DNA of 64,000 nt, taken from the NCBI GenBank assembly GCA_040399685.1, contig JBBART010000016.1, forward strand, positions 49,550 to 113,549, in the 5' to 3' direction. The number at the start of each line of letters is the position of its first letter. Position 1 is the stretch's first letter. The translations under genes and the position numbers were made by a program. The notes under the pieces are model-generated. The model was not told the DNA's origin, made no database searches, and was given only the letters and a program-made list of their open reading frames with translations. Source of the stretch: CAIQQQ01 sp040399685 (GTDB lineage: Bacteria > Pseudomonadota > Alphaproteobacteria > Acetobacterales > Acetobacteraceae). Below are positions 1 to 8,858 of this stretch, one piece after another.

Positions 1-1
1 G

Positions 2-3000
2 GTGAGCGGCACCGCCTCCGCCGATTTACTGGCCAATGCGCCGATCACCACGAAGGTGATCTCCGCCTCGTCCGACGCCGCAACACTCGGGACCAAGTTG
101 ACGATCGGCGAGACCGCGACCTATTCGGTGACCGTCAATGTGCCGAAGGGTGATGACACCACGTTGACCGTGGTCGACAAGCTTCCGTCCGGGATGGGTT
201 TCTTCCAGCTCAACAGCGGCTTCACGGCAACGGGCGTGACCTACACGGGTGTTTCGGCGACGAATGATCCGGTGGCCAACACGGTTTCCTATACGTTCAC
301 CGGCGTCCATGCAGCAGCCACCGGTGCCACCATCAAGATGTCGTTTGATGCCATCGTGCTGAACGTGCCGGCCAATGTCGACGGCGCAAGGCTGACCAAC
401 ACCATCACCACCTTCAGCGATGGCAAGCAGGTGGACCAGCACACCGCCGGCGCCACCGTGACCTTGGGCACGCTGACCGGCCATGTCTGGCTCGACAAGA
501 ACGCCGATGGCGTGCAGGCGATCGGGACCGATGCCAACCTGGCCGGCATCACGGTCACGTTGCTCGATGCCAATGGCGTGCCGAGCGGCAGGACCACCAC
601 CACGCTGTCTGACGGGTCCTACAGCTTCAAGAACCTCGTCAACGGCAGCTATGCCGTGAAGGTGACGCCGCCGAGTGGTGACGCGTTCTCCCCGGTGGGG
701 ACAAATGTTGACAAGACTGTTGACAGCATCGTCAACCTGCAAGGCCAGACGGCGGCCGTGGCGGTGACGGCCGGCAACATCACACCGAACCAGAACGCGG
801 CCATCTATGCGCCCGCCACGCTGGGCGACACGGTGTTCACCGACCAGAACGCCAACGGCATTCAGGACAGCGGCGATACCGGCATTGCCGGGTTGACGGT
901 CACGCTGCTGGACGGCTTCGGCAATCCGACCGACGGCCTTGGTGGCACGACCCCCACGACCACCGTGACCGATGCCAACGGCCATTACAGCTTCGGCAAT
1001 TTGCGCCCGGGCGCTTACGAGGTGCAGTTCACCACACCTGCCGGCGATCACTTCTCCCCGCAGGCGCAGGGCAGCAACCGTGCGGTGGACAGCAACCCGA
1101 ACGCCGCCGGGCTCACCCCGTCGGTCACGCTGGTGTCTGGTCAGAACGACACCAGCATTGATGCCGGAATCTATGCGCCCGTATCAGTGTCGGGCGTGGT
1201 GTTTGTCGACCTGAACGACAACGGCGTGAAGAACATCTACGACACGCCGGTGCGGGGCATTGAAGTCGATCTGCTGAAGAACGGCGTGGCCACTGGCGCG
1301 ACCCTGCTGACCGACGCGAACGGCGCCTATAACTTTGGCGATCTGATCCCTGGCACCTATTCGGTCCAGGTGGTCAAGCCGGCCGTCGACACGTTCTCGC
1401 CGGTTGGCCATGACGTGGTGCCGGCGCTGAACAGCATCGTGAGCACAACCGGCACAACGTCTGCCGCCACGCTCACCTCCGGCCAGAACCTGACCGACCA
1501 GAACGCTGGCCTGTTCCCGCCGCAGCCGAAGCTTTCGATCGTCAAGACCGAATCAATCACGACCGGCCAGGCGGGCGATATCGTCACCTACACCGTCACG
1601 GTGTCGGAGGCGGCCGGCGACGCGGTTTCGACTTTCAACATCAGCATCGCCGACCTGCTGGCACCGGGCGAGACGCTGGTTGCCCACAGCGAGACGGTCA
1701 GCGGCGGCTCGACCACCGGCGCGGGCGACACCATCGTGGAAGCCGGCACCGGCTTTACCGCGCATGTGAACCAGCTTCTGGCCGCCGACCAACCAGTGGT
1801 CGTCACCTACCAGGCGAAGCTGGCCGACAGCGTCTATAATGGCCAGACCATCACCAACACCGCCCATCTTGGCTATGACAGCGCTCCCGCCGGCGGTCTC
1901 AGCTACACCGACACGGCCAGTGCCACGATGACGGCCCATCTGCAGGACCAGTTTGCCAAGTCGCTGGTCACCACATCGCAGAATGGCGGCAATGTCGTCA
2001 TTACTGGTGAGACGGTGACGTTTGACCTGACAGTCACTCTGGCGCGCGGCACGCAGGATCTGGTGCTGAAGGACGTGTTGCCCGCTGGTTTCACCGCCGT
2101 GTCGGCCAAGGTGGTCGCAGAAGGCAACGCCACCAGCAGCCTGCTGCATATCGGCGACGTGGTGAGTGCGGTTGGCCCGGCGCTGTCGCTGGATTTCGGC
2201 ACGGTGGTCAACCCGGGCAGCAGCACGACCGCGCCAGGCGATCAGATCGTGGTGGAGGTCACCGCGATTGTGGATGACAACGTGGCCAGCGGCACGCTGA
2301 TCACCAATACCGGCACGCTCATCGCCACCACGCCGGGCGGTGCTGCGCAGGAGACAGATACGTCTTCCACCACAGTGAAGGTGATGCAGCCATCCAGAAT
2401 CACGGGCTTCGTGTTCCTCGATGGCAACTGCAACGGCACCTATCATGTGGGCGACCCTGGTATCGCGGGCGTCACGGTTCGTCTGTTGGACGGCCAGGGC
2501 AATCCGACCGGCATTACCACAACTACGGACAGCTATGGCCATTACTCGTTCAACAGGCTGATCCCGGGCAAATACGAGGTTCAGGTCGTCAATCCGCAGG
2601 GTACCGATTTCTCTGACGAGGAACACGCCAGTGGGAATGCGCTGGTGGACAGCGACGTGAACCCAACCACCGGCGTCACGGATGTCATCACGCTCAGCGG
2701 TGGCGACACCTTTGCCGGCGCCAATGCCGGGTTGGAATTCAACGGCCATTTTGCTGGGGTCACCCCGAGTGAGATCGGCAACGGCATGTTCTTGTCCAAC
2801 GACGACCATCAGGTTGTCGTTGGCAACGGCAACAACACGGTGATGTTCGGCGCCGGCGGCAACAACATCGTCATCCTTGACGGCAAGGGGCTCCCAAGCC
2901 TGGTCGAACTGAACGTTGGGACCACAACGAGCGCGGACATCGACATCGTGACATCCTGCGGCCCCCTGTCGGCGCAAAGCCAGACGCGCGGTTCAGGCTA

Positions 3001-4654
3001 CCTGTTCGCCGGCGACGGTGGGAGTTCCACGCTCAACGGCGGTCCTGGCAACGCCTACATGATGGGCGCAGGCAGCAACGACCTGATCTTTGGCGGCACT
3101 GGCAACAACGTCATCATCGGCGGTGGCAGCACTGGCGTTGTCACGACTCTGAACGGCGCTGTCACGGGTTACACCGATGGTGACCGTCTGATCGCCAGTG
3201 GCCTCAGCACCGAGTTTCTCTACGAGAAGGGCGACGGGGTTGTGACGATTGATGGTGGCTTGCGCGCGCAGGACCTGTTGAAGATCTCGGGCTACGGCAA
3301 TGGCGCCCTCATCAAAGTGAGCGGTCAAGATGCGCTCTATTTTGGGGGAGACGATCTGATCGTGTTCCATGGTTACGTGTCCATCTCCGGCGGTGTGGTT
3401 GCGAATGTCACTTACACAGCTGGCGTGATGGCGCCTGAAACAGTTGTTGTGTTCGGTGTCGATGGCTTGCCCACCATCGTGGCGGCCGGGGCTGCGGTGG
3501 TGCCGGTGGTGCCGGTTGCTGCTCCTGTCGTGCCCCCGGTTGTCGCCCCTGTCGTGCCTCCCGTTGTTACGCCGACCGTCTCTCCTGTCGTCCCGCCCGT
3601 GGTCACGTCCGTTGCGCCAAGCAGTCAGACTGTCGTGCTCCAGTCTTATGGCGCAACGTTCAACTGGCACACTGACCAGACTGGCGCGATCCTGGACACC
3701 ATGGTGTCGGGCAGCCTCAGCAATGCCACCATTGCTGTCGGCGATGGCGCCAATCTCGTCACCGCCGGCGGATACGGCAACGTCATCACTGCGGGCAATG
3801 GCAACAACAGGATCGAGGGGGGCGAAGGCAACCAGAAGATCGTCGTCGGCAACGGCAACAACACGATCGGAGGGGCCGGTTACACCAACGTCATCACGGC
3901 AGGCGGCGGCATGAACGTCATCAACGGCGGCGCCGGTGGAGCAATGGTGACGGTCGGCGACGGCAACAACACAATCACGGCCGCCGGCTACTCCAACGTC
4001 ATCACGGCGGGCAATGGCACCAACGTCATCAACGGCGGTGCCGGTGGGGCGAAGGTGACGGTTGGCAGCGGCGACGACACGATCACGGTCGCTGGCTACA
4101 CCAACGTCATCATCGCAGGTGCCGGCAATCACACGGTCATCGCCGGTGAGGGGGAGAACACCGTCACACTCGGCACCGGAATCAACACGATCAGCGCCAA
4201 CGGCTACAACAACCGCATCACCGTGGCGGATGGTCAGAACACCATCATAGCTGGCGCTGGCGGCGATGTTGTCGACCTCGGCGCCGGCAGCGACACCGTA
4301 ACGCTTGCTGGCTGGAACAACCTGCTGATCGGCGGCATGGGGCATGCCGTGGTGAAGGGTGGGCTTGGCAACGTTTATCAGATCGAAGGCATTGGCCTGC
4401 TCGGTGGTGTGGACGTCCAGGACTTTGGCACCGCCAACAACGACGTGCTGGATCTGTCCAGGCTGTTCACCGGCATAAGCCTGACGCCGTCCAATCTCGG
4501 CGGCTTCGTGGGAGTGTCCGGTTCGGGCAGTGATACGGCCGTGTCCGTTGATGTGACCGGCGCTGGGCATTTTGCGCAGGTGGCCATGCTGCGCGGCGCC
4601 CAGGCGGCAACGCTGCAAGATCTGCAAAACCACGGCGCCATCCGCCTCAGCTAG
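2..4654 (+). CDS. Giant SdrD-B/DUF11 and beta-solenoid surface protein, 5' end outside window
   Basis: Only the C-terminal 1,550 residues are visible. The frame is open to the left edge and starts inside a beta-sandwich domain, so the GTG at base 2 is probably not the true start. Domains in order: DUF11-like 1-155; three SdrD-B (Cna-B-like) domains near 156, 270 and 393, each with a WLDKNADG-type calcium loop and a YSFxNLxPGxY core; two DUF11-like domains near 507 and 649; a fourth SdrD-B near 798; RTX-like Gly/Asn turns 925-1045; a Pro/Val linker about 1160-1205; six 36-residue solenoid repeats about 1250-1465; and a C-terminal block with DVLDLSRLF resembling type I secretion targets. There is no LPXTG. 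I infer a secreted or cell-surface adhesin or matrix protein. No secretion genes are in view. A terminator follows. Confidence 0.85.
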   Translation: MSGTASADLLANAPITTKVISASSDAATLGTKLTIGETATYSVTVNVPKGDDTTLTVVDKLPSGMGFFQLNSGFTATGVTYTGVSATNDPVANTVSYTFTGVHAAATGATIKMSFDAIVLNVPANVDGARLTNTITTFSDGKQVDQHTAGATVTLGTLTGHVWLDKNADGVQAIGTDANLAGITVTLLDANGVPSGRTTTTLSDGSYSFKNLVNGSYAVKVTPPSGDAFSPVGTNVDKTVDSIVNLQGQTAAVAVTAGNITPNQNAAIYAPATLGDTVFTDQNANGIQDSGDTGIAGLTVTLLDGFGNPTDGLGGTTPTTTVTDANGHYSFGNLRPGAYEVQFTTPAGDHFSPQAQGSNRAVDSNPNAAGLTPSVTLVSGQNDTSIDAGIYAPVSVSGVVFVDLNDNGVKNIYDTPVRGIEVDLLKNGVATGATLLTDANGAYNFGDLIPGTYSVQVVKPAVDTFSPVGHDVVPALNSIVSTTGTTSAATLTSGQNLTDQNAGLFPPQPKLSIVKTESITTGQAGDIVTYTVTVSEAAGDAVSTFNISIADLLAPGETLVAHSETVSGGSTTGAGDTIVEAGTGFTAHVNQLLAADQPVVVTYQAKLADSVYNGQTITNTAHLGYDSAPAGGLSYTDTASATMTAHLQDQFAKSLVTTSQNGGNVVITGETVTFDLTVTLARGTQDLVLKDVLPAGFTAVSAKVVAEGNATSSLLHIGDVVSAVGPALSLDFGTVVNPGSSTTAPGDQIVVEVTAIVDDNVASGTLITNTGTLIATTPGGAAQETDTSSTTVKVMQPSRITGFVFLDGNCNGTYHVGDPGIAGVTVRLLDGQGNPTGITTTTDSYGHYSFNRLIPGKYEVQVVNPQGTDFSDEEHASGNALVDSDVNPTTGVTDVITLSGGDTFAGANAGLEFNGHFAGVTPSEIGNGMFLSNDDHQVVVGNGNNTVMFGAGGNNIVILDGKGLPSLVELNVGTTTSADIDIVTSCGPLSAQSQTRGSGYLFAGDGGSSTLNGGPGNAYMMGAGSNDLIFGGTGNNVIIGGGSTGVVTTLNGAVTGYTDGDRLIASGLSTEFLYEKGDGVVTIDGGLRAQDLLKISGYGNGALIKVSGQDALYFGGDDLIVFHGYVSISGGVVANVTYTAGVMAPETVVVFGVDGLPTIVAAGAAVVPVVPVAAPVVPPVVAPVVPPVVTPTVSPVVPPVVTSVAPSSQTVVLQSYGATFNWHTDQTGAILDTMVSGSLSNATIAVGDGANLVTAGGYGNVITAGNGNNRIEGGEGNQKIVVGNGNNTIGGAGYTNVITAGGGMNVINGGAGGAMVTVGDGNNTITAAGYSNVITAGNGTNVINGGAGGAKVTVGSGDDTITVAGYTNVIIAGAGNHTVIAGEGENTVTLGTGINTISANGYNNRITVADGQNTIIAGAGGDVVDLGAGSDTVTLAGWNNLLIGGMGHAVVKGGLGNVYQIEGIGLLGGVDVQDFGTANNDVLDLSRLFTGISLTPSNLGGFVGVSGSGSDTAVSVDVTGAGHFAQVAMLRGAQAATLQDLQNHGAIRLS
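3749..4396 (+). repeat. Six tandem 108-bp (36-residue) beta-solenoid repeats inside the giant protein
   Basis: Copies begin at about 3749, 3857, 3965, 4073, 4181 and 4289, exactly 108 bases apart. Each encodes a unit of the form NNTI-x3-GY-xNVI-xAG-xG-xNVI-xGG-xGG-x3-VTVG-xG, that is four turns of about nine residues. Copies 2 and 3 are nearly identical in protein; the outer ones diverge. They resemble RTX beta-rolls but use Asn/Thr/Ile turns instead of the canonical GGxGxDx(hydrophobic). Confidence 0.85.
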
Positions 4655-4681
4655 GCCATCGCGCCTTCGGTCGTGACTGCG

Positions 4682-4713
4682 AAACACCCCGGACATTGCC
4701 CCGGGGTGTTTTG
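4682..4713. terminator. Rho-independent terminator after the surface protein gene
   Basis: An 11-bp perfect inverted repeat (AAACACCCCGG at 4682-4692, CCGGGGTGTTT at 4701-4711) with an 8-base loop ends in a short T run. It lies 27 bases after the stop codon and separates the surface protein from the importer operon. Confidence 0.75.
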
Positions 4714-4773
4714 CGTTGAATGATCCGCATTCTGGCCATTGCTGCATTGCAGCTATGCGGTTAGCGTTTCAAC

Positions 4774-5691
4774 GTGATCAAATTTCTGTCCCGCCGAATC
4801 CTCCTCGCAATACTGGTCATGCTGACCGTCTTGACCATCAGCTTCACGCTGACGCGGCTGTCTGGAGACGTGGCCGTTTCGATGGCAGGGCCACAGGCAA
4901 GCCAGCAGGACGTGGAGACGATCCGGCATGCCTATGGCCTGGACCGTCCGCTCTCGGCACAGTTCGCGGGCTGGGTGGCGGGCGTTGCCACGGGCGATCT
5001 GGGGCGATCCTATCTCTATCACGCTCCTGTGGCGGATCTGATCCGGGCACGCTTGCCGGTGACATTGACCTTGGGTTTAAGCGGTCTGGCGATCGCTCTT
5101 GGCGTGGCGTTGCCGCTGGGTATTCTGGCGGCGATGCACGAGGGTGCGGTGCTGGACCGCGCGATCATGATGGTGGCGGTGGTGGGGCAGGCGATGCCGA
5201 GTTTCTGGCTGGGCTTGCTGCTCGTGATATGGCTGGGCGTGAAATGGCAGCTGCTGCCGATTTCAGGCGTCGATAGCTGGGAGGGTTATATCCTTCCCGG
5301 CACAGTGCTGGCGTTTTCGGCAATCCCGGCCCTGATGCGGCTGACGCGCGGCGGGATGGTCGATGCGCTCGCCTCCGATTATGTGCGCACCGCACGCGCC
5401 AAGGGTCTCACGAAGGTGAGCGTGGTGCTGAAACATGCGGCGCGCAACGCGGCGATGCCGGTGGTGGCGGTGGCCGCGGTGCAGCTTGGGTTCATGCTCG
5501 GTGGGTCGATCGTCATTGAATCGGTGTTCGCCTTGAATGGCGTTGGCTATCTCGCCTGGGAATCGATCAGCAAGAACGACTTCCCGGTGGTGCAGGCGGT
5601 GGTGCTGTTCCTGGCCACCATCTACATCGCCCTCACGCTGTTCGCCGATTTGTTGAACGCGGTGCTCGACCCGCGGTTGCGGGTGTCATGA
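4774..5691 (+). CDS. Dipeptide/nickel-type ABC transporter permease (DppB family)
   Basis: This 305-residue inner-membrane permease is one half of the translocation channel of a peptide/nickel/opine-class importer. An N-terminal TM helix (about 8-30) is followed by a periplasmic segment and then the binding-protein-dependent transport domain (about 70-300). The EAA loop, SDYVRTARAKGLTKVSVVLK near residues 198-217, is the contact to the ATPase. The start is a GTG; no strong ribosome site is seen. The next permease overlaps by 4 bases (ATGA), so the genes are translationally coupled. Substrate cannot be read from the sequence. Confidence 0.92.
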   Translation: MIKFLSRRILLAILVMLTVLTISFTLTRLSGDVAVSMAGPQASQQDVETIRHAYGLDRPLSAQFAGWVAGVATGDLGRSYLYHAPVADLIRARLPVTLTLGLSGLAIALGVALPLGILAAMHEGAVLDRAIMMVAVVGQAMPSFWLGLLLVIWLGVKWQLLPISGVDSWEGYILPGTVLAFSAIPALMRLTRGGMVDALASDYVRTARAKGLTKVSVVLKHAARNAAMPVVAVAAVQLGFMLGGSIVIESVFALNGVGYLAWESISKNDFPVVQAVVLFLATIYIALTLFADLLNAVLDPRLRVS

Positions 5692-6521
5692 TGCGGTTTC
5701 GCACCTTCTCCCTCGCACTTGGCGTGGCCATTGTCGGCGGCGTGGCGCTCATTGCGCTGCTGGCGCCCTGGATCACGCCGCATGACCCGTTTCTGCAAAA
5801 TCTGGAGGGGCGGATGATTCCGCCGCAATGGATGGAAGGCGGTCTTCCTGGTCATCTGTTCGGCACCGACCAGCTGGGCCGCGATTATTTCTCTCGCCTG
5901 CTCTATGGCGCTCGGATTTCGATGTTGATCGGCGTGCTGGTGGTGATCTGCTCGGGGCTGATCGGCACGACGCTGGGCGTGGTGGGCGGTTTCTTCGGCG
6001 GCAAGGTGGATGCGGTGGTGATGTTCATCATCACCTGCCGCTTGTCCATTCCGCTGATTTTGGTGGCGCTGACGGTGGTGTCGTTCGTTGGAAGCTCGCT
6101 GACCGTGGTGGTGTTCACTTTGGGGCTGCTGCTGTGGGAGCGCTTTGCCGTGGTGGCGCGCACCACCACCATGCAGGTGCGCAATCTGGACTACATCAGC
6201 GCCGCCTGGGCGTCTGGCTGCTCGCGTACGCATATCCTGCTGCGCGAGGTGCTGCCGAACATCCTGCATCATCTGATCGTGGTGGCCACGCTGGAGATGG
6301 CGCTGGCGATCCTGCTGGAGGCAGCACTCTCGTTCCTTGGGCTGGGCGTGCCGCCGCCGCTGCCGTCCTGGGGGCTGATGATCGCAGAGGCAAAGGATTA
6401 CATGTTCTTCTCCCCCTGGGTGATCATGGTGCCAGGTGTGGCGTTGTTCGTGCTTGTGCTGGGAATCAATCTTCTGGGTGACGGCATGCGAGACAGATTG
6501 GGGGCCGCACGAGATGCATGA
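5688..6521 (+). CDS. Dipeptide/nickel-type ABC transporter permease (DppC family)
   Basis: Second permease of the importer, 277 residues, with about six TM helices. The N-terminal region matches OppC/DppC permeases (one TM helix, then the HLFGTDQLGRDYFSRLLYG segment near 60-78 that is strongly conserved in this family). The EAA loop is near residues 166-190 (LDYISAAWASGCSRTHILL). Its ATG overlaps the stop of the preceding permease by 4 bases, and its own stop overlaps the following ATPase start by 8 bases, so it is the middle gene of one operon. Confidence 0.92.
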   Translation: MMRFRTFSLALGVAIVGGVALIALLAPWITPHDPFLQNLEGRMIPPQWMEGGLPGHLFGTDQLGRDYFSRLLYGARISMLIGVLVVICSGLIGTTLGVVGGFFGGKVDAVVMFIITCRLSIPLILVALTVVSFVGSSLTVVVFTLGLLLWERFAVVARTTTMQVRNLDYISAAWASGCSRTHILLREVLPNILHHLIVVATLEMALAILLEAALSFLGLGVPPPLPSWGLMIAEAKDYMFFSPWVIMVPGVALFVLVLGINLLGDGMRDRLGAARDA

Positions 6522-7482
6522 CGCCCCACCCTTGCTGGATATTTCCGGCCTGCGTGTGCGCTTCGGCGCCTCTGTGGATGCCGTGCGCGGCATCGACCTG
6601 CGGGTAGAGCGCGGCGAGACGCATTGCCTCGTGGGCGAATCAGGCTGCGGAAAATCCGTGTCGGCCCTTGCCGTCATGGGATTGCTGGCCCGTGGCGCCA
6701 AGCGCAGTGCGGACCGGATGCGGTTCGACGGCGAGGATATCCAGGGCCTGTCCGACAAGGCGCTGCAAAGGCTCCGTGGCGACCGGATGGCGATGATCTT
6801 CCAGGAGCCGATGACCAGCCTCAACCCGGCCTATACGGTCGGTTCGCAGATGGCCGAGGTGCTCACCCGTCATCGGCGCAGCAGCCGCAGGGAAGGGCTG
6901 GACCGGGCGGCCGAGTTGCTCGCGCGCGTCGGCATCACGGCGCCGGGCATGCGGCTCGCCCAATACCCGCATCAGCTTTCGGGCGGCCTGCGCCAGCGGG
7001 TGATGATTGCCATGGCGCTGATGTGCGACCCGGAACTGCTGATCGCCGATGAACCCACCACAGCCCTGGATGTGACGGTGCAGGCGCAGATCCTGCGACT
7101 GCTGCAAACCTTGCAGCGCGACTTGGGCCTGGGAATTCTGTTGATCACCCATGATCTTGGCGTTGTGGCGCGCGTGGCGCATCGGGTGAGCGTGATGTAT
7201 GCGGGCGAGGTGGTGGAGCATGCCTCGGCGGCCGATCTGTTCGCGGCACCCCGTCATCCCTACACGCAGGGCCTGCTTGGATGCGTGCCCATTCCGGGGC
7301 GTGTGAAGCGGGGCGATCCGTTGGGCAGCATTCCTGGAACCGTGCCGCGCATCTCCCCCGGTTTCGCCGGATGTGGCTTTCGCGAAAGATGCAGTTACGC
7401 CATGCCGATTTGCGCAGAATCCGTGCCTTTGCGCGACGACGGCAATGGCCATCTCCATTTGTGTCAGTTGGCCAGCGCATGA
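6514..7482 (+). CDS. Dipeptide/nickel-type ABC transporter ATPase (DppD family)
   Basis: First of two ATPases energising the importer, 322 residues. Walker A is GESGCGKS (41-48), the signature is LSGGLRQR, Walker B is LLIADEPT, and the H-loop reads ITHDLG. The C-terminal oligopeptide-transporter extension carries the Cys-rich GCGFRERCSYAMPIC segment typical of DppD/OppD (a possible Fe-S site in this family). I use the ATG at 6514 because the protein then begins just before the ABC core and overlaps the upstream stop by 8 bases; an in-frame upstream extension to 6436 would lie inside the permease gene. Confidence 0.92.
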   Translation: MHDAPPLLDISGLRVRFGASVDAVRGIDLRVERGETHCLVGESGCGKSVSALAVMGLLARGAKRSADRMRFDGEDIQGLSDKALQRLRGDRMAMIFQEPMTSLNPAYTVGSQMAEVLTRHRRSSRREGLDRAAELLARVGITAPGMRLAQYPHQLSGGLRQRVMIAMALMCDPELLIADEPTTALDVTVQAQILRLLQTLQRDLGLGILLITHDLGVVARVAHRVSVMYAGEVVEHASAADLFAAPRHPYTQGLLGCVPIPGRVKRGDPLGSIPGTVPRISPGFAGCGFRERCSYAMPICAESVPLRDDGNGHLHLCQLASA

Positions 7483-8423
7483 CGGCCGCGATCGAGGTTT
7501 TGGACGTCAGCCGCACATTCCGGCAAAGCACGGGCGTGTTCTCGTCCGAACGGCTGATCCGTGCCGTCGACGGTGTGTCGTTCTCCGTGGAAAGCGGAAG
7601 CTGCCTTGGCATTGTCGGCGAATCAGGCTGCGGAAAATCCACGTTGGCGCGGCTGGTGCTGGGTCTTCTGCCGCCCAGCACGGGTGAAATTCTGGTCGAT
7701 GGCCAGCGCCTGGGCGATATGGACCGCAGCGCCCGGGCCCGACTGATCCAGCCGGTGTTTCAGGACCCGTTTTCCTCGCTGAACCCGCGCCGTCGCATTC
7801 GTGATATCGTGGCGATGCCGTTGCAGGCGCAGGGCATCACCGGGCGGGCCCAAACACAGGCCGTTGATGAGATGCTGGCCCGCGTCGGGCTGCCGGGAGG
7901 CATTGCCGACCGCCTGCCGGCCCAACTCTCCGGCGGACAGCGCCAGCGCGTGGCCATCGCCCGCGCCCTGGTCTTGCGACCGCGCATTGTGGTGTGCGAT
8001 GAGCCGACTTCTGCCTTGGATGTCTCGGTGCAGGCGCAGATTCTCAACCTGTTGTCAGAACTGCAACGCGAACTTGGTCTGACCTATGTGTTCATCAGCC
8101 ATAACCTCGCGGTGGTGGAACATATCAGCGACCGTGTGGCGGTGATGTATCTCGGCCGGATGGTTGAGCAGGCGACGACCGATGATCTGTTCGCCAATCC
8201 GATCCATCCCTACACCCGCGCCTTGCTCGCCTCGGTGCTGACGCCAGAGCCCGGGCTGGGCGTGCCGGATGTGGGCCTCGGAGATCTGTATCCAGACCCC
8301 GCCAACGTGCCGACTGGCTGTCGCTTCCATCCGCGTTGCCCGATGGCCGAGCCGCGTTGCAGCAACGAGACACCGGCACCCCGAGACATCGAGGGCCGGC
8401 GCGTGGAGTGCCTGCTGGCCTAG
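7479..8423 (+). CDS. Dipeptide/nickel-type ABC transporter ATPase (DppF family)
   Basis: Second ATPase of the importer, 314 residues. Walker A is GESGCGKST (47-55), the Q-loop reads VFQDPFSSLNPR (typical of DppF/OppF), the signature is LSGGQRQR and Walker B is VVCDEPTSALD. The C-terminal oligopeptide extension includes GCRFHPRCPMAEPRC. Start ATG 7479 overlaps the stop of the upstream ATPase (ATGA). It ends the operon; the matching binding protein is not downstream in tandem but on the opposite strand at 8859-10403. Confidence 0.92.
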   Translation: MTAAIEVLDVSRTFRQSTGVFSSERLIRAVDGVSFSVESGSCLGIVGESGCGKSTLARLVLGLLPPSTGEILVDGQRLGDMDRSARARLIQPVFQDPFSSLNPRRRIRDIVAMPLQAQGITGRAQTQAVDEMLARVGLPGGIADRLPAQLSGGQRQRVAIARALVLRPRIVVCDEPTSALDVSVQAQILNLLSELQRELGLTYVFISHNLAVVEHISDRVAVMYLGRMVEQATTDDLFANPIHPYTRALLASVLTPEPGLGVPDVGLGDLYPDPANVPTGCRFHPRCPMAEPRCSNETPAPRDIEGRRVECLLA

Positions 8424-8438
8424 ACTGCGCCTGACGCG

Positions 8439-8669
8439 TCAGCTCTTTTTGAGCTTCGCCGGCTTCGTGATGCCCGAATGGGCCGGCGGGTCGCTGGCGG
8501 GGAAGGTTGCCATCAAGACGTCGTCATAGCCTGCATCATCGCCCGCCATGTGGCCTTCTGCTTGGAGCCAGAACATCTCTGAACAGCCTTCCGGGGCGCC
8601 TGCTTCTTCCCAAAGTCGGAAGGCGAGAACCCGGATTTTCTCGTGCAGGATGGCCGTCTTGTCGCTCAT
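8439..8669 (-). CDS. DUF2934 family small protein
   Basis: A 76-residue soluble protein. The core HEKIRVLAFRLWEEAG-x4-CSEMFWLQAE (about 9-38) matches DUF2934 (helical, usual form RIRxxAYxxWExEGxPxGxDxxxWxxAE). A purine-rich site (GGAAAGAG) lies about 8 bases before the ATG. It is convergent with the importer operon, 15 bases from its last stop. Function is unknown in the whole family. Confidence 0.7.
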   Translation of the reverse strand: MSDKTAILHEKIRVLAFRLWEEAGAPEGCSEMFWLQAEGHMAGDDAGYDDVLMATFPASDPPAHSGITKPAKLKKS

Positions 8670-8858
8670 GGCGCGCTCTTTCCGATTGCATCGCGAGACC
8701 TGACTGAAGCCTCAGCAAAAACGTTCCGGCAATGATTGATCACCCAAAAACTGACGGTGATCTGCAAACGTCCATCAGCGACCCCGGTTCCACGTGAGTG
8801 GATCGGCAGGCAGCGTTTCAGCAAAAGCCATCGGCTCGTGCTGAAACGCTTGTGGGAA

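Noticed and set aside
3749..4396. CRISPR-like array
   Set aside because: The 108-base repeats are in frame inside a coding gene with no spacer-repeat alternation and no cas genes.
26..4747. Long reading frames on the minus strand under the surface protein gene (26-1051, 1553-2977, 2993-4747)
   Set aside because: They are antisense shadows produced by GC-rich repetitive codons; they are rich in Arg/His/Gly/Val without domains and the plus-strand protein has clear domain structure.
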